A DNA stretch of 64,000 nucleotides from an uncultured SAR86 cluster bacterium (GCA_902542325.1 CACBUE010000001.1:62001-126000), one strand, 5' to 3'. Shown: positions 1-15,312, counted from the stretch's first letter. Notes: generated by a model not told the origin, from the letters alone. Program-made: numbers and translations.

Positions 1-378
1 AGCCCCAATAAGGAGACAAAAGAATCTCTGGCTATCACTGGAACCATGAGGGCCTTAACTGCTAATTGTATGCAAGGAGTGGCTACAGGGTTTGAAAAAA
101 AATTAGAAATTAATGGAGTAGGTTACAGAGCTTCTCTTGAAGGTAATTCTATAAATTTGAGCTTGGGTTTCTCTCATCCAATAAAACATGACTTGCCAGA
201 AGGAGTGACCGCAGAACTGCCAAGTAATACAGAAATTATTCTCAAATCTATGGATAAGCAACTTGTTGGACAGGTTGCTGCAGAGATTAGGGATTACAGA
301 CCACCTGAACCCTATAAAGGTAAAGGCGTTAAGTATTCCGATGAGAGAATAATAAGAAAAGAATCTAAGAAAGCATAA
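1..378 (+). CDS. rplF: 50S ribosomal protein L6, 3' part (5' end outside window)
   Basis: Frame open from base 1 ([22 protein letters not shown]...); L6 C-terminal motif [24 protein letters not shown]; spc operon order. Confidence 0.97.
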   Translation, partial: SPNKETKESLAITGTMRALTANCMQGVATGFEKKLEINGVGYRASLEGNSINLSLGFSHPIKHDLPEGVTAELPSNTEIILKSMDKQLVGQVAAEIRDYRPPEPYKGKGVKYSDERIIRKESKKA

Positions 379-384
379 TAAAAG

Positions 385-735
385 ATGGCTATAAAAAATA
401 TAAAAAGACTGAAAAGAGCTAAAAAGAGTAGATCTAAGATTGAACTCTCTGAAAATAACAGACTAACTGTTTTTAGATCTAATACGCATATTTATGCACA
501 AATCTTAAATTTTGATGGATCACAGGTAATTGCAAGCGCTTCTACAACTGAAGCTTCTTTGAAAGCCAGAAACAATGGGAATATAGAAGCTGCCACTAAA
601 GTAGGTAAATTAATCGCAGAAAGGGCAATAGAAAAAGGTGTAAACAAAGTAGCTTTTGATAGATCAGGTTATAAATTTCATGGTCGTATTAAAGCTCTAG
701 CTGAATCGGCTCGCGAAGCTGGTCTCTCATTTTAG
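385..735 (+). CDS. rplR: 50S ribosomal protein L18
   Basis: ORF 116 aa, L18 motifs ([40 protein letters not shown]); operon position. Confidence 0.98.
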   Translation: MAIKNIKRLKRAKKSRSKIELSENNRLTVFRSNTHIYAQILNFDGSQVIASASTTEASLKARNNGNIEAATKVGKLIAERAIEKGVNKVAFDRSGYKFHGRIKALAESAREAGLSF

Positions 736-743
736 GAAAGAAT

Positions 744-1238
744 ATGGAAAATACTGCTGTAACAGATAATCTCGGATCAGAAGTTTTAGAAGAAAAATTA
801 GTTCAAGTAAATAGAGTGGCTAAGGTTGTCAAAGGAGGCCGAATTTTCGGATTTACTGCTGTAACGGTTGTTGGTGATGGAAACGGAAAAATTGGTTTTG
901 GGAGAGGAAAGGCAAGAGAAGTACCTATAGCTATACAAAAAGCCTTAGACCATGCCAGAAGAAATATGGTTAGTATTGAATTGAAAGGTGACACTATTCA
1001 GTATCCGATAAAAACAAAATTTGGTGCCTCCGTTGTTTATATGAAGCCTGCTGCTCCTGGAACGGGAATTATAGCTGGTGGTGCAATGAGAGCTGTTCTT
1101 GAATTAGCAGGTGTAAAAGATGTTTTGGCAAAGTGTTATGGCTCTACTACTCCAGTTAACGTTGTTAGGGCAACACTAAAGGCTTTGAGGGAGATGGAAT
1201 CTCCCGCAAGAGTTGCAAAAAGATTAGGTAGAGGTTAG
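744..1238 (+). CDS. rpsE: 30S ribosomal protein S5
   Basis: ORF 164 aa, S5 motifs ([34 protein letters not shown]). Confidence 0.98.
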   Translation: MENTAVTDNLGSEVLEEKLVQVNRVAKVVKGGRIFGFTAVTVVGDGNGKIGFGRGKAREVPIAIQKALDHARRNMVSIELKGDTIQYPIKTKFGASVVYMKPAAPGTGIIAGGAMRAVLELAGVKDVLAKCYGSTTPVNVVRATLKALREMESPARVAKRLGRG

Positions 1239-1240
1239 GA

Positions 1241-1420
1241 ATGGCTGATAAAGATATTACAGTTAAACTTAAAAAGAGCCTTATTGGCTCTAAAGATTAT
1301 CAGAAACAATCTGTTAGAGGATTAGGCTTGTCTAAGTTAGGGCAAGTTGTGTCAGTCCAAGATACTCCTGAAAATAGAGGAATGATCAATAAAGCTATTC
1401 ATTTACTAGAAGTTAACTAA
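1241..1420 (+). CDS. rpmD: 50S ribosomal protein L30
   Basis: Read by eye (not in ORF track): MADKDITVKLKKSLIGSKDYQKQSVRGLGLSKLGQVVSVQDTPENRGMINKAIHLLEVN*, between rpsE and rplO. Confidence 0.95.
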   Translation: MADKDITVKLKKSLIGSKDYQKQSVRGLGLSKLGQVVSVQDTPENRGMINKAIHLLEVN

Positions 1421-1430
1421 AGGTAGAGAA

Positions 1431-1865
1431 ATGAAACTCAATGAATTAAAACCAAATCCTAAAAGAGTAAAGGATAGTAAACGTATCGGTAGAGGTCTTG
1501 GAAGTGGTTTTGGTAAAACAAGTGGTAAAGGTCACAAAGGTCTTAAATCTCGTTCAGGTGGAAGAGTAAGAATTGGCTTTGAAGGCGGTCAAATGCCGCT
1601 TCAAAAAAGGGTTCCTAAGTTTGGTTTTACGTCTAGAAAGAATAGAAATACCGAGCAACTTCGTTTAAGCACTTTAGTTTCTTCTGGCATATTGGAAGTA
1701 AGTATAGAAACTTTAATCGAGGCTGACTTAATAAGAAATTCAACCAAAAAAGTAAAAGTATTTTTGGATACCGATTCGTCTACAAAGATGAATCTTAAGG
1801 GTATACATACAACAGCTTCAGTTAAGAAATTAATTGAAGAAGCAGGAGGCTCTGTAGAGGTCTAA
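1431..1865 (+). CDS. rplO: 50S ribosomal protein L15
   Basis: ORF 144 aa, [25 protein letters not shown] motif. Confidence 0.98.
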   Translation: MKLNELKPNPKRVKDSKRIGRGLGSGFGKTSGKGHKGLKSRSGGRVRIGFEGGQMPLQKRVPKFGFTSRKNRNTEQLRLSTLVSSGILEVSIETLIEADLIRNSTKKVKVFLDTDSSTKMNLKGIHTTASVKKLIEEAGGSVEV

Positions 1866-1867
1866 AT

Positions 1868-3202
1868 ATGTCAGTCAATCCCTCAGCTATAGGACAAAAT
1901 AAAGGTCTTTCCGAGTTGTGGAAAAGACTTCGTTTTGTTTTTATGGCTGTAATCATTTATAGAATAGGAACACATATCCCTATTCCTGGTATAGATCCTG
2001 ATAAGTTAGCTAATATCTTCCAGCAAAATCAAGGAACTCTATTAGATCTATTCAATATGTTCTCAGGAGGTGCTTTAGAAAGAATGAGCATCATGGCATT
2101 AAATATAATGCCTTATATAACTGCTTCAATAATCATGAGTTTACTTGAAGGTACGACACCTTCATTGAAAAAAAGATTCAGAGAAGAAGGCGAAGAAGGC
2201 AGGCGATTAAGAACATCCTATGTTAGATATGGAACTGTTTTCTTGGCATTAATACAAGCAAGTGGTCTAGCACTAGGTTTACAGAATCAAGGGTTGGCAT
2301 TAGAGCCAGGCTTAATGTTCCAAATCATTGCAGTGACATCTTTAGTTTCAGGGACTGTATTTTTAATGTGGCTTGGTGAACTAGTAACTGAAAAAGGAAT
2401 CGGTAATGGAATTTCTATCATAATATTTTCAAGTATTGTTGCAGGTCTCCCAAGAGCTGTTGGACAAGCATTTGAAGGTGCAAGACAAGGTGATATAAAT
2501 TTAATTATGCTTCTTTCAATTGCTCTAGTTGCTATTGCTGCTATTGCCTTTATTGTCTGGATAGAAAGAGGACAAAGAAGAATTACTGTTAATTATGCCA
2601 AGCGACAGCAAGGAAGAAAAATGGTTCAAGGGCAAGCATCTTATTTGCCAATGAAAATTAATCAGGCAGGGGTTATACCTGCTATTTTTGCCAGTAGTTT
2701 GCTACTCTTTCCTGCATCTGCGTCTACTTGGTTTGGTCAAGGGGAAGGTTTTGAGTGGTTGCAAGAAATCGCACTGGCTCTAGGTCCTGGACAACCGTTA
2801 TATGTCATTCTATTTTCAGTTTTGATTGCTTTCTTTTGTTTTTTCTACACGGCTCTCCAGTTTGATCCAAAAGAAATATCAGAGAACTTAAGGCGGTCTG
2901 GAGCTTATATGCCTGGAATAAGACCAGGAGATCAAACAGCCGATTATATTGATGGCGTCATGACTCGTCTTACGGTCTGGGGCTCAGGTTACTTAATTTT
3001 GGTATGTCTTATGCCTCAGTTCTTAATAGTTTCTGCAAATGTACCTTTTTATTTAGGAGGTACATCATTATTAATTGCCGTAGTCGTTGTAATGGATTTT
3101 ATGGCTCAAGTTCAATCACATCTTATGTCGCATCAATATGAATCACTTCTCAAAAAAGCAAATTTAAAAGGATACGGTGGAAATCCCTTAGGTGGAAGGT
3201 AA
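1868..3202 (+). CDS. secY: Preprotein translocase subunit SecY
   Basis: ORF 444 aa, multi-[14 protein letters not shown] and [18 protein letters not shown] motifs. Confidence 0.98.
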   Translation: MSVNPSAIGQNKGLSELWKRLRFVFMAVIIYRIGTHIPIPGIDPDKLANIFQQNQGTLLDLFNMFSGGALERMSIMALNIMPYITASIIMSLLEGTTPSLKKRFREEGEEGRRLRTSYVRYGTVFLALIQASGLALGLQNQGLALEPGLMFQIIAVTSLVSGTVFLMWLGELVTEKGIGNGISIIIFSSIVAGLPRAVGQAFEGARQGDINLIMLLSIALVAIAAIAFIVWIERGQRRITVNYAKRQQGRKMVQGQASYLPMKINQAGVIPAIFASSLLLFPASASTWFGQGEGFEWLQEIALALGPGQPLYVILFSVLIAFFCFFYTALQFDPKEISENLRRSGAYMPGIRPGDQTADYIDGVMTRLTVWGSGYLILVCLMPQFLIVSANVPFYLGGTSLLIAVVVVMDFMAQVQSHLMSHQYESLLKKANLKGYGGNPLGGR

Positions 3203-3205
3203 AAA

Positions 3206-3322
3206 ATGAAAGTAAGAGCTTCGGTAAAAAAAATATGCAGAGATTGCAAAATTGTGAAAAGAAAAGGAACACTTTTTGTTATATGTTCAACAGAACCTAG
3301 ACATAAACAAAGGCAAGGTTAA
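3206..3322 (+). CDS. rpmJ: 50S ribosomal protein L36
   Basis: Read by eye: [38 protein letters not shown] (CxxC...C...H zinc-ribbon form), between secY and rpsM. Confidence 0.96.
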   Translation: MKVRASVKKICRDCKIVKRKGTLFVICSTEPRHKQRQG

Positions 3323-3333
3323 AGGAGAAAGTA

Positions 3334-3690
3334 ATGGCTCGTGTAGCAGGTGTAAATATTCCAGATAATAAACATGCGGAGATTTCATTAACTTATGTTT
3401 ATGGGATAGGTAAGACTAGGGCACAGGATATTTGTGGTGTTATTGGTATAGATCCATCAACTAAGATCTCAGATTTATCTGAAGACCAATTAGAGCTTAT
3501 AAGGGCTGAAGTTGGAAAATTTCTTGTTGAAGGGGATCTCAGAAGAGAGGTAGCAACTAACATAAAAAGATTACAAGATTTAGGTACAAATAGAGGTATC
3601 AGACATAGAAGACATCTGCCTGTAAGAGGTCAAAAAACAAAAAATAATGCAAGGACAAGAAAAGGGCCTAAACGTCCAATAAGAAGATAA
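3334..3690 (+). CDS. rpsM: 30S ribosomal protein S13
   Basis: ORF 118 aa, [26 protein letters not shown]. Confidence 0.98.
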   Translation: MARVAGVNIPDNKHAEISLTYVYGIGKTRAQDICGVIGIDPSTKISDLSEDQLELIRAEVGKFLVEGDLRREVATNIKRLQDLGTNRGIRHRRHLPVRGQKTKNNARTRKGPKRPIRR

Positions 3691-3694
3691 AAAT

Positions 3695-4069
3695 ATGGTA
3701 ACAAAAAAGACAACTAAAAAAAGAGTAAGTGAAGGTATTGCACACATTCACGCATCTTTTAATAATACTCTAATCAGTATTACAGATAAGCAAGGTAATG
3801 CAATTGCTCAGTCCAGTTCAGGCGCTCAAGGTTTTAGAGGTTCCAGAAAAAGTACTCCTTTTGCCGCTCAACGAGCTGCTGAAGTAGTTGGAGATAAAGT
3901 AAAAATGGTTGGCATCGAGAGCTTGGAAATTCAAGTTAGAGGTCCTGGTTCAGGAAGAGAGTCAGCTATACGAGGTTTAAATTCAAAAGGATTCAAGATA
4001 ACCAAAATAACCGATGTTACCCCCATACCACATAATGGTTGCAGACCACCCAAAAGGAGGCGAGTCTAA
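3695..4069 (+). CDS. rpsK: 30S ribosomal protein S11
   Basis: ORF 124 aa, [31 protein letters not shown]. Confidence 0.98.
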   Translation: MVTKKTTKKRVSEGIAHIHASFNNTLISITDKQGNAIAQSSSGAQGFRGSRKSTPFAAQRAAEVVGDKVKMVGIESLEIQVRGPGSGRESAIRGLNSKGFKITKITDVTPIPHNGCRPPKRRRV

Positions 4070-4692
4070 TGGCAAGATATATAGGACCTAAATGTAAATT
4101 ATCCAGAAGAGAAGGCAGAGATCTCCTTTTAAAGAGTGGTATAAGATCTCATGATTCAAAATGTAAATCTGAGACCGTACCTGGTCAGCATGGAAGAACC
4201 AGACGCCCAAGAATTTCAGACTACGGTGTTCAACTTCGAGAGAAACAGAAAGTTCGAAGAATATACGGTGTAATGGAAAAACAATTCAAGACTTACTATA
4301 AGCATGCAGCCAGAATGAAAGGAGTTACAGGTGATAATTTACTCCAAATTCTTGAAAGCAGACTGGATAATGTTGTCTATCGTATGGGCTTCGCTTCTAC
4401 CAGATCTGAGGCAAGACAACTCGTAAGTCACAAAGCTATCTTGGTTAATGATAAAAAGGTAAACATACCTAGTTATATGATTGCGCCGGGTGATGTGGTT
4501 TCACTTACAGAGCGTGCAAAAGGCCAAAACAGAGTCCAACAGGCCATAGAAATTGCAAAAAATAGAGAAGATTGTGATTGGATAGATGTAAATACATCTA
4601 ATTATTCAGGGACATACAAAAATATTCCTGAAAGATCTTCACTTGATACCGACATAAATGAAAATTTAATTGTAGAGCTTTATTCAAAATAA
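4069..4692 (+). CDS. rpsD: 30S ribosomal protein S4
   Basis: [16 protein letters not shown] start at 4069, overlapping the rpsK stop by one base; upstream 10 aa of the ORF-track call look spurious. Confidence 0.97.
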   Translation: MARYIGPKCKLSRREGRDLLLKSGIRSHDSKCKSETVPGQHGRTRRPRISDYGVQLREKQKVRRIYGVMEKQFKTYYKHAARMKGVTGDNLLQILESRLDNVVYRMGFASTRSEARQLVSHKAILVNDKKVNIPSYMIAPGDVVSLTERAKGQNRVQQAIEIAKNREDCDWIDVNTSNYSGTYKNIPERSSLDTDINENLIVELYSK

Positions 4693-4705
4693 AAGAGGAA
4701 AAGAA

Positions 4706-5686
4706 ATGACAGATAATTACGATATTATTAAAGATTTTTTAACACCAACTGAAATAGTAGTTGAAGAATCAGGTCCTACAAGATCAAAGATAGTTCTTGA
4801 ACCTCTTGAACAAGGTTTCGGACATACCTTAGGGAATGCTCTTAGGAGAATTATATTATCTTCTATGCCTGGTACAGCTGTATCAGAGGTTAAAATTGAT
4901 GGTGTACTTCACGAATATAGCACCATAGAGGGTGTGCAAGAAGATGTGATCGATATCTTATTAAACTTAAAAGACCTTTCAGTGAGACTAACAGAAGTGG
5001 AAGATGCTGAATTAACTTTATCAAAATCTGGAAGTGGAGTTGTAACTGCAGCCGATATAGAACTGTCAACAGGAGTAGAAGTTATCAATCCAGATCATCA
5101 TATTGCTACTTTAAATGAAGAAGGCTCTATAAATATGACAATGAAAGTAACACGAGGCAGAGGCTTTGTACCTGTTAGACCTCTTGACGAAGACGAAGGC
5201 CAAGAAACTGGACTTCTAAGATTAGATGCAACTTACTCACCTATTAAAAGAGTGACATACCAGGTAGATAATGCCAGGGTTGAGCAAAGAACTAATTTAG
5301 ATAGGCTTACAGTAGATATTGATACAGATGGAACTTTAGAAGCTGAAGAGATTTTAAGAATATCGGCAACCATTCTCCAGCATCAATTATCCGCTTTTGC
5401 TGAACTTGGAAGATTAGAAGAGGTTATTGAGGAAAAAGAGGAAGCGAAGATAGATCCAATTATGTTAAGACCTGTAGACGAACTAGAACTCACAGTTAGG
5501 TCTGCAAATTGCTTGAAAGCTGAGAATATACATTACATAGGTGATTTAGTTACCAGAATGGAATCAGATCTTTTGAGAACTCCAAACTTAGGAAAGAAAT
5601 CCTTAAATGAAATTAAGGAAGTTCTCTTGTCTAGAGGTCTTTCGTTAGGTTTAATTCTCGATAACTGGCCACCAGAAAATAATTAA
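4706..5686 (+). CDS. rpoA: DNA-directed RNA polymerase subunit alpha
   Basis: ORF 326 aa, [25 protein letters not shown]; alpha-CTD. Confidence 0.98.
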   Translation: MTDNYDIIKDFLTPTEIVVEESGPTRSKIVLEPLEQGFGHTLGNALRRIILSSMPGTAVSEVKIDGVLHEYSTIEGVQEDVIDILLNLKDLSVRLTEVEDAELTLSKSGSGVVTAADIELSTGVEVINPDHHIATLNEEGSINMTMKVTRGRGFVPVRPLDEDEGQETGLLRLDATYSPIKRVTYQVDNARVEQRTNLDRLTVDIDTDGTLEAEEILRISATILQHQLSAFAELGRLEEVIEEKEEAKIDPIMLRPVDELELTVRSANCLKAENIHYIGDLVTRMESDLLRTPNLGKKSLNEIKEVLLSRGLSLGLILDNWPPENN

Positions 5687-5695
5687 GAGAAAAAA

Positions 5696-6100
5696 ATGAG
5701 ACATAGGAAATCTGGAAGAAAGCTTAATAGAAATAGCCCTCAAAGAGCTTCCCTAAAGAAAGGGTTGGCCATTTCTATTATCGAACACGAGTCTGTTAAG
5801 ACTACCTTAGCAAAAGCCAAAGAAATAAGAGGTTTTCTAGAACCGTTGGTCACTCTTGCTAAAGAGAACACAGTCGCTAATCAAAGACTTGCTTTCTCAA
5901 GATTGCAATCTAAAGAGGCAGTAGCAAAGCTATTTGATGAGCTTGGTCCGCGTTATAAAGATAGACCGGGAGGTTATTTAAGAGTCATAAAAAGAGGTTT
6001 TAGACCAGGTGATAAAGCTCCAGCTGCTCAAATTGAATTTGTTAAAGAAAATGTCTCAGATTCAGAAGAACTCGAGTCTTTAACTGAAGAAACAGCCTAA
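5696..6100 (+). CDS. rplQ: 50S ribosomal protein L17
   Basis: ORF 134 aa, [20 protein letters not shown]. Confidence 0.98.
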   Translation: MRHRKSGRKLNRNSPQRASLKKGLAISIIEHESVKTTLAKAKEIRGFLEPLVTLAKENTVANQRLAFSRLQSKEAVAKLFDELGPRYKDRPGGYLRVIKRGFRPGDKAPAAQIEFVKENVSDSEELESLTEETA

Positions 6101-6102
6101 GA

Positions 6103-8931
6103 TCAGAGTTCTTTTTTAAGGTGCTTTCCAGTGTGAGAGGCCTTTATCTTTGTTAGCGCTTCTGGAGAACCTGTAGCGACTATTTCTCCTCCATTTGATC
6201 CCCCTTCAGGGCCAAGATCTATAATCCAATCACTTGTTTTTATAACGTCCATATTGTGTTCTATTACAACGACTGTATTTCCGTTATCTCTTAGCCTTTT
6301 TAGCACCTTTAATAGTAATTGGACATCGTGCATGTGAAGCCCCGTGGTAGGCTCATCAAGAATATATAACGTATGATTTAAGGCACTTTTTGAGAGTTCT
6401 TTCGCTAGCTTAACTCTCTGAGCCTCACCTCCTGATAGCGTGGTAGCCTGTTGCCCTAATTTCACGTAACCCAGACCTACATCCATTAATGTTTCTAACT
6501 TTTTTCTGATTGATGGAATAGAGTCAAAGAACTCTAAAGAATCTTCAACAGTCATATCTAAGACTTCATAAATATTTTTTCCTTTATACTTAATATCTAA
6601 AGTTTCTCGGTTATACCTATGTCCATCACATACATCACATTTAACATAAACATCTGGTAAAAAATGCATCTCTACTTTTATTACACCGTCTCCTTGACAA
6701 GCTTCACATCTACCGCCCTTAACATTAAAACTAAATCTTCCTATTTTATAACCTCTTGATCTTGCTTCTTGCGTTCCTGCAAAAAGCTCTCTTAAAGGAG
6801 TGAAAAGACCTGTATAAGTCGCTGGATTTGATCTTGGTGTTCTGCCTATAGGACTTTGACTTATCTCTATGATTTTATCTATATCATTTATGCCTGAAAG
6901 TTTCTTAAAAGGTTTCGTATCTTTTTTTTCTGCTTTTGATATTTCATTTGAAATTGCAGGGAGTAGTGTTTGATTTATGAGAGTAGATTTCCCAGAACCA
7001 GAAACTCCTGTTATGCATACAAACAAATCAAGAGGAAGATCTAATTCAACTGATTTGAGATTATGGCCGTCTGCGCCTGAAAGTTTTACAAGACGTTTAG
7101 TATCAAGCTTCTTTCTTTTTTTTGGGATTTCAATTTTCCTACTTCCAGATAAGAATTGGCCAGTTATGGAGTCTTTTGATTTTGAAATTTCTAAGGCAGT
7201 TCCTTCGGCACATATTTTTCCACCATGAACGCCTGCACCTGGACCTATATCGACTACATGATCAGATGCATACATGGTTTCATTATCATGCTCTACAACT
7301 ATGACAGTGTTTCCCAAGTCTCTAAGTTTTTTAAGTGTTTTTAAAAGTTTTTCGTTATCTCTCTGATGCAAACCAATAGATGGTTCATCTAAGATGTACG
7401 TCACTCCGACGAGACCTGCCCCTATTTGACTTGCAAGCCTTATTCTTTGTGCCTCTCCTCCACTTAAACTTTCTGCACTTCTATCAAGTGTCAGATAATT
7501 TAGACCAACATCAATTAAGAACTCTAATCTTTCATTAACTTCTTTGATTATTCTATCTGCGATTTCCTTTTTTGAACCTTTTAGACTTAGCTCTGAGAAG
7601 AATTTAAATGCTTGATCAATAGTATATGAAGTAATTTGAGGAAGGTTTACATCTTCTACAAATACATTTCTTGCTTCTTTTCTTAGTCTTGTGCCATCAC
7701 AACTTTTGCAAGTTGAAAGGGATATAAGTTTAGATAAATTGTCTCTACTCCAACTAGATTCAGTTTCTTTATATCGCCTTTCAATATTATTCAATATACC
7801 TTCAAACGCAAAAATTCTCTCAACAAGGCTACCTCTCTTATTTCTCCAGCTGAAATCAACAGGTTTACCTTTACTACCGTTGAGTAGAAGATCTTGTATA
7901 TCATTTTCAAGGTCTTGATATGGAGTTTCTAATGAAAAGTCATACTCTTTTGATAAACATCTGATCAGATGATAATGATATCTATGACTGACATCCCAAC
8001 CGACAATTGCTCCTTCACTTAAACTGGCTGTAGTTTCATGAATTACTTTCGAAACATCAACGTATTGTTTAACACCTAATCCTTCGCAATCTGGGCATGC
8101 GCCAGCAGGATTGTTGAAAGTAAAAAGTCTAGGTTCCAACTCAGGGATACTATAACCGCAAGTTGGGCATGCCATTTTTGAGCTATAAGTGATGTCTTCA
8201 TTCGAATCCATCAAGAAAATAATTAGATTTCCATCGCCTAAGCTAAGAGCATTCTCTACTGACTCTGCGAGTCTCAATTGAAAGTTTTCATCATGCTCTT
8301 TTGGTAGGACCAATCTATCAATTACTGCTTCAATCGAATGTTTTTTATTTTTATTTAACTTGGGACTATCTTCTACATCAACAGTAATCCCATTTACCCT
8401 CATTCTTACATAGCCTTGCATTTTGAGCTCTTCAAAAATATGTAAGTGCTCACCTTTCTGTTCCTTAATAAGAGGAGCCAATATCATAAGCTTAGTTTCT
8501 TTCGGCAGCTCTAAGATCTTGTCACAAATTTGATTAGAAGTTTGGCCTTCCAAGGAGATATTATGATCAGGACACATTGGTGTACCTGCTCTTGCAAATA
8601 GCAGCCTCAAATAATCATAAATTTCTGTAACGGTTCCAACAGTTGATCTGGGATTATGAGAAGTAGTCTTTTGCTCAATTGAAATAGCAGGAGATAAACC
8701 TTCTATGTGATCGACATCTGGTTTTTCCATCATAGATAGAAATTGTCTTGCATACGCAGATAGAGACTCTACATATCTTCTTTGCCCTTCTGCATAAAGA
8801 GTATCAAAAGCTAGACTAGATTTACCTGACCCAGATAAACCCGTAATGACAACAAGTTTGTCTCTAGGTATATCTATATCTATATTTTTAAGATTATGTT
8901 GCCTGGCACCTCTTACTTTGATGTGTTTCAT
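6103..8931 (-). CDS. uvrA: Excinuclease ABC subunit A
   Basis: ORF 942 aa, two ABC ATPase cores, zinc-finger CxxC pairs, [52 protein letters not shown]. Confidence 0.99.
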   Translation of the reverse strand: MKHIKVRGARQHNLKNIDIDIPRDKLVVITGLSGSGKSSLAFDTLYAEGQRRYVESLSAYARQFLSMMEKPDVDHIEGLSPAISIEQKTTSHNPRSTVGTVTEIYDYLRLLFARAGTPMCPDHNISLEGQTSNQICDKILELPKETKLMILAPLIKEQKGEHLHIFEELKMQGYVRMRVNGITVDVEDSPKLNKNKKHSIEAVIDRLVLPKEHDENFQLRLAESVENALSLGDGNLIIFLMDSNEDITYSSKMACPTCGYSIPELEPRLFTFNNPAGACPDCEGLGVKQYVDVSKVIHETTASLSEGAIVGWDVSHRYHYHLIRCLSKEYDFSLETPYQDLENDIQDLLLNGSKGKPVDFSWRNKRGSLVERIFAFEGILNNIERRYKETESSWSRDNLSKLISLSTCKSCDGTRLRKEARNVFVEDVNLPQITSYTIDQAFKFFSELSLKGSKKEIADRIIKEVNERLEFLIDVGLNYLTLDRSAESLSGGEAQRIRLASQIGAGLVGVTYILDEPSIGLHQRDNEKLLKTLKKLRDLGNTVIVVEHDNETMYASDHVVDIGPGAGVHGGKICAEGTALEISKSKDSITGQFLSGSRKIEIPKKRKKLDTKRLVKLSGADGHNLKSVELDLPLDLFVCITGVSGSGKSTLINQTLLPAISNEISKAEKKDTKPFKKLSGINDIDKIIEISQSPIGRTPRSNPATYTGLFTPLRELFAGTQEARSRGYKIGRFSFNVKGGRCEACQGDGVIKVEMHFLPDVYVKCDVCDGHRYNRETLDIKYKGKNIYEVLDMTVEDSLEFFDSIPSIRKKLETLMDVGLGYVKLGQQATTLSGGEAQRVKLAKELSKSALNHTLYILDEPTTGLHMHDVQLLLKVLKRLRDNGNTVVVIEHNMDVIKTSDWIIDLGPEGGSNGGEIVATGSPEALTKIKASHTGKHLKKEL

Positions 8932-9016
8932 TAAAAAAAAATAATGTTTTGGAACTTATGTTTAGAAAAGTGATTATAATCGGTGTTAGTAATATTAACT
9001 AAAATTAAAAATATAT

Positions 9017-9457
9017 ATGGCTAGAAGTGGAATCAATAAAGTTATTTTAGTGGGTAACTTAGGACAAGATCCTGAAGTAAAGTACACAGCTGGAGGGGCT
9101 GCTGTCACGACATTAAGTTTGGCTACATCAGAATCTTGGAAAGATAAAGATACGGGATCAGATCAAGAGAAAACAGAATGGCATAGAGTAGTACTTTGGA
9201 GAAGGTTAGCAGAAATAGCTGGAGAATATCTAAAAAAAGGATCAAAGGTTTACATAGAAGGGCAACTTCAAACTAGAAAATGGGAACAGGATGGACAAAC
9301 TAGATATACTACAGAAGTCGTAGGCAGGGACATGCAGTTTTTGGATAGCAGGGGTAGTTCTTCGTCAGACGGCTCTTCTTATGAAGATACTAATCAAGAT
9401 ATGAGTTCTCAAAATTTGCCTGATAGCGGGATCACGGATGACGATATTCCGTTCTAA
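9017..9457 (+). CDS. ssb: Single-stranded DNA-binding protein
   Basis: ORF 146 aa, [19 protein letters not shown]; acidic C-terminal tip ...DDDIPF. Confidence 0.98.
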   Translation: MARSGINKVILVGNLGQDPEVKYTAGGAAVTTLSLATSESWKDKDTGSDQEKTEWHRVVLWRRLAEIAGEYLKKGSKVYIEGQLQTRKWEQDGQTRYTTEVVGRDMQFLDSRGSSSSDGSSYEDTNQDMSSQNLPDSGITDDDIPF

Positions 9458-10668
9458 ATTTTTTCAAATATAAGACTTGCATTAGTTCCACCAAATCCAA
9501 AACTATTGCTCAAAAAACTCTGTAATTCTGTAGATACGTTCTCTCTTACTATTGGAAAAGGTTCAGCGCCCTCGTCAAGGTTTTCAATATTTGCAGAACC
9601 AGCTATAAAACCTTTATCCATCATAATTAAGCCATAGATAGCTTCTTGAACACCTGCTGCACCTAAAGAGTGACCTGAAAGGGACTTTGTAGAACTTATC
9701 CAGGGAACCTTATCTCCAAAAACATTTTTAATTGCATTTAATTCTGTGATATCTCCGGCCGGAGTACTTGTGCCATGAGCATTGATATAGTCTATATTTT
9801 TATTACCGCTCATTTCCCAGGCAATTTTCATACATCTCTCTCCACCCTCTCCAGAAGGACTAACCATATCCAATCCATCAGATGTTGCCGCATAACCAGT
9901 GAGTTGGGCATATATTTTTGCTCCTCTTTCAATTGCATGTTGCTTTTCTTCTAGGATTATCGATCCTGCTCCTCCAGCGATCACAAATCCATCTCTATCT
10001 TTATCGTAAGCTCTAGAGGCCTTTTCAGGTTCTTCATTGTACTTGGTAGATAATGCTCCCATTGCATCAAATAAACTTGTCATGCCCCAATGTTCAGCTT
10101 CACCACCTCCAGCAATTACAATATCCTGTTTACCTAATTGAATTTGCTCCATTCCTGAACCGATGCAGTGAGCACTGGTAGCACAGGCAGATGAAATCGA
10201 ATAATTTATGCCTTTGATACCGAAGGAGGTTGCAAGGCAAGCTGAAACGGTACTACCCATAGCTTTGGTAACTCTGTATGGACCTATTCTTTTTAACCCT
10301 TTTGTTCTCAGGATATCAGCAGAATCTATTTGATCCTCTGAGGACGCTCCTCCAGAACCCATAATTAAACCAGTCTTTTGATTAGATAATTCAGAATCGT
10401 TTAAAGATGCATCCTTTATGGCTTCTTCTGTGCTCAAGTATGCATACGCTGCAGCGTCACCCATGAATCTATATAGTTTTCTATCTATTAGTTCTTTTGG
10501 GTCTAAGTTTTGAATAGAGCCTGATACATGGCTTCTTAGACCAAGTTCCTTATTGATTATATTTTTTGAGATACCTGAATTTAAATTTCTTAGAGAATTT
10601 GTTACTTCAGAAATATTATTTCCTAAGCTAGATATAATACCTATTCCTGTTATTACTACTTCACGCAT
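9454..10668 (-). CDS. fabB: 3-oxoacyl-ACP synthase I
   Basis: ORF 404 aa, KAS signature ([14 protein letters not shown]), adjacent to fabA. Confidence 0.95.
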   Translation of the reverse strand: MREVVITGIGIISSLGNNISEVTNSLRNLNSGISKNIINKELGLRSHVSGSIQNLDPKELIDRKLYRFMGDAAAYAYLSTEEAIKDASLNDSELSNQKTGLIMGSGGASSEDQIDSADILRTKGLKRIGPYRVTKAMGSTVSACLATSFGIKGINYSISSACATSAHCIGSGMEQIQLGKQDIVIAGGGEAEHWGMTSLFDAMGALSTKYNEEPEKASRAYDKDRDGFVIAGGAGSIILEEKQHAIERGAKIYAQLTGYAATSDGLDMVSPSGEGGERCMKIAWEMSGNKNIDYINAHGTSTPAGDITELNAIKNVFGDKVPWISSTKSLSGHSLGAAGVQEAIYGLIMMDKGFIAGSANIENLDEGAEPFPIVRENVSTELQSFLSNSFGFGGTNASLIFEKI

Positions 10669-11190
10669 TTAAAAACTAGACGTATCTTGGAAAAGACCAA
10701 CTTTTAGGCCCTTTGCAGTATAAATCTCTCTACCATCTACGAGCATAGACCCTTCACCAATTCCTACTGTTAAATCAAGATTAAGAATTCTTTTCATATC
10801 AATTTTAAGGGTTACGAGTTTTGCTGAGGGTAGAACTTGCCCAAAAAATTTTACTTCAGAAGCGCCTATTGCTCTGCCTCTACCAGGATTATCCATCCAA
10901 CATAAATAAAATCCAACCAGTTGCCACATTGCATCTAACCCCAAACAACCAGGCATTACAGGATCACCTTTGAAATGACAATCAAAAAACCACAAATCTG
11001 GATTTATATCTAGCTCAGCAATGATTTGGCCTTTTGAAAATTTACCTCCGTCAACATTAATCTCAGTAATACGATCAAACATGAGCATGTTTGGGGTAGG
11101 TAGGCGACCATTTTCCTCTCCAAATAAGTTTCCTTGAGCGCAATCAAGTATTTCTTCCTTGTTATAACTATTTTTAGGTGAAAAAGACAT
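10669..11190 (-). CDS. fabA: 3-hydroxydecanoyl-ACP dehydratase/isomerase
   Basis: ORF 173 aa, [36 protein letters not shown]. Confidence 0.97.
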   Translation of the reverse strand: MSFSPKNSYNKEEILDCAQGNLFGEENGRLPTPNMLMFDRITEINVDGGKFSKGQIIAELDINPDLWFFDCHFKGDPVMPGCLGLDAMWQLVGFYLCWMDNPGRGRAIGASEVKFFGQVLPSAKLVTLKIDMKRILNLDLTVGIGEGSMLVDGREIYTAKGLKVGLFQDTSSF

Positions 11191-11240
11191 TTATCTTCCA
11201 AGTAATAAATTAATGATACATTAAAATTGACAACAAAAAA

Positions 11241-12206
11241 TTAAGTTAATCTAGAACCAAGATTTCTAACTATATTTTCAAGCGCATCTCTGTATTGATT
11301 TTGAGGTAATTTTTCTAGCTCATTTATGCATTCATTAGAATAATGAGTGAAAATAGTTTGAAGTTGCTCAGTAGTCTTTTCACTCTCCATTAGAGCGAGT
11401 ATCTCAGCAAAGTCTTCAATTTTTTTGGTTTTAAAGAGAGATAATAATCTCGTTTTATTTGTTTGATTCATAGTCTTGAGAGACAAAATAATAGGTAGAG
11501 TGAATTTTCCTTCTTCAAAATCTTTTCCGACTTTTTTCCCAGTCAGATTTTCCTGTCCATAATAATCCAGAATATCATCTTGTATTTGAAAGGCTAAACC
11601 CAACGAAGTAGCAAAATTATTTAGACTATCAAGCTCCGGTTTTGCACATTCACATAAAATACCTGCAGTCACTGCAGATACCTTAAAAAGTTCTGCCGTC
11701 TTTCTGTCAATAATATTGAAATAATCTTTTTCTGAAAGATTGGATTGCTCTCTCATCGAGAGTTGTAAAACTTCACCTTCCGAGATTTTGTTAGTCGCAT
11801 TAGCCAATGCTCTTATAATTTTGGGATTATCAAAATTGGCCATCAATTGAAAAGCTTTGGAATATACAAAGTCTCCAACTAATACTCCGTGAGCATCATC
11901 CCATTTAGCCTGAATACTCTCCTTACCTCTTCTAATAAGGCTTTCATCTACCACATCATCATGTATTAGCGTGGCCGTGTGAAGAAGTTCAATGGAGCTT
12001 GCAAGCCGAATTAGATCCGACTCAGAATATCCTAAGGTTTTGGCAACTAAAATACATATCGCAGGTCTTATTCTTTTTCCTCCTGAGTTAACAATATGAC
12101 CAGAAACCTCTGTGGCCAATTCAATATCAGAGTTTATAGATTCACTTAGAGTAATTTCTAGTTTCTCTAATTCATCAAATATGACTTTTTTATATAACAA
12201 TTCCAT
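11241..12206 (-). CDS. ispB: Polyprenyl (octaprenyl-type) diphosphate synthase
   Basis: ORF 321 aa, DDVVD and DDILD motifs; divergent from rplU. Confidence 0.95.
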   Translation of the reverse strand: MELLYKKVIFDELEKLEITLSESINSDIELATEVSGHIVNSGGKRIRPAICILVAKTLGYSESDLIRLASSIELLHTATLIHDDVVDESLIRRGKESIQAKWDDAHGVLVGDFVYSKAFQLMANFDNPKIIRALANATNKISEGEVLQLSMREQSNLSEKDYFNIIDRKTAELFKVSAVTAGILCECAKPELDSLNNFATSLGLAFQIQDDILDYYGQENLTGKKVGKDFEEGKFTLPIILSLKTMNQTNKTRLLSLFKTKKIEDFAEILALMESEKTTEQLQTIFTHYSNECINELEKLPQNQYRDALENIVRNLGSRLT

Positions 12207-12251
12207 CAGTCTATGTATTTTAAATTAAGTAAGGTTAATCGAGGAATTATA

Positions 12252-12280
12252 TTGCGAATACTTCATCTTTTTCGTATAGT
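12252..12280 (+). promoter_or_regulatory. Putative sigma70-type promoter of rplU-rpmA-obg
   Basis: TTGCGA (12252-12257), 17-nt spacer, TATAGT (12275-12280) upstream of rplU. Confidence 0.5.
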
Positions 12281-12312
12281 GCACATCCTTTAATTCCTCT
12301 TAGGAGATACAT

Positions 12313-12624
12313 ATGTTTGCCGTAATAGAATGCGGAGGAAAGCAACACACAGTTTCAGAGGGTGAAAGCCTCAAAGTAGAACTTTTATCTGCTGAAGAAG
12401 GTTCGACCATTGAATTTGACAAAGTCCTCATGATATCAGATGGAAGTGAATCTAAGATTGGCAATCCTTACGTTGATAATGCGAAAGTTACTGCTAAATT
12501 AGTTTCCAATGGTAAACACGACAAAATCCGTGTTTTTAAGATGAAAAGAAGGCAAAACTATAGAAGAACCTATGGTCATAGACAAAATTTTAGTGAAATT
12601 CATATAGAGTCTATTAGTTCATAA
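12313..12624 (+). CDS. rplU: 50S ribosomal protein L21
   Basis: ORF 103 aa, MFAVIECGGKQHTV; KMKRRQNYRRTYGHRQ. Confidence 0.98.
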   Translation: MFAVIECGGKQHTVSEGESLKVELLSAEEGSTIEFDKVLMISDGSESKIGNPYVDNAKVTAKLVSNGKHDKIRVFKMKRRQNYRRTYGHRQNFSEIHIESISS

Positions 12625-12637
12625 TTGAGAGAGTAAG

Positions 12638-15048
<2,411 letters not shown>

Positions 15049-15055
<7 letters not shown>

Positions 15056-15073
15056 AGGGCCTTAACTTTTTTT
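15049..15073 (+). terminator. Candidate intrinsic terminator for proB, inside antisense rpsT 3' coding sequence
   Basis: AAGTTAA-AGGGCC-TTAACTT then TTTTT on + strand. Confidence 0.55.
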
Positions 15074-15312
15074 GATAATCTAGATTTAGTTCTAGATGCT
15101 TTGTTTCTTGTGATCACTTTTTTACCAGCCATTGAATCAAGTGTCTTTTCTGCTCCAGCCAATGCGCTTTTTGCCATTTCTTTATCGTTTGCTTCAATAG
15201 CGCTTAGAACAGACTTCACAGCTGTTCTGGTAGATGCTCTTTGAGAGCTTTTGAGAGCATTTCTTTTTACATTTTGCCTTGCTCTTTTTATTGCTGATTT
15301 AATATTTGCCAT
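15052..15312 (-). CDS. rpsT: 30S ribosomal protein S20
   Basis: ORF 86 aa, MANIKSAIKRARQNVKRNALK. Confidence 0.97.

Noticed and set aside
46-378. ORF-track start of rplF at 46
   Set aside because: The frame is open from base 1 and upstream residues fit L6; the gene is truncated by the window edge.
803-994. Antisense ORFs across the window (e.g. 803-994, 6977-7228, 13623-13931, 37000-37419, 46424-46732)
   Set aside because: They lie opposite well-supported conserved genes, have biased hydrophobic/serine-rich composition and no recognisable domains; expected by chance opposite coding sequence.
4039-4068. N-terminal extension of rpsD ([10 protein letters not shown])
   Set aside because: S4 starts at MARYIGPKC; the extension overlaps the rpsK 3' end and is out-of-frame rpsK sequence.
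8952-8963. GAACTTATGTTT in the uvrA-ssb gap, one mismatch from a GAACN4GTTC LexA-type box
   Set aside because: That box type belongs mainly to Gram-positive LexA; one mismatch in AT-rich DNA is weak. No CTGTN8ACAG gammaproteobacterial box was seen in the gap.
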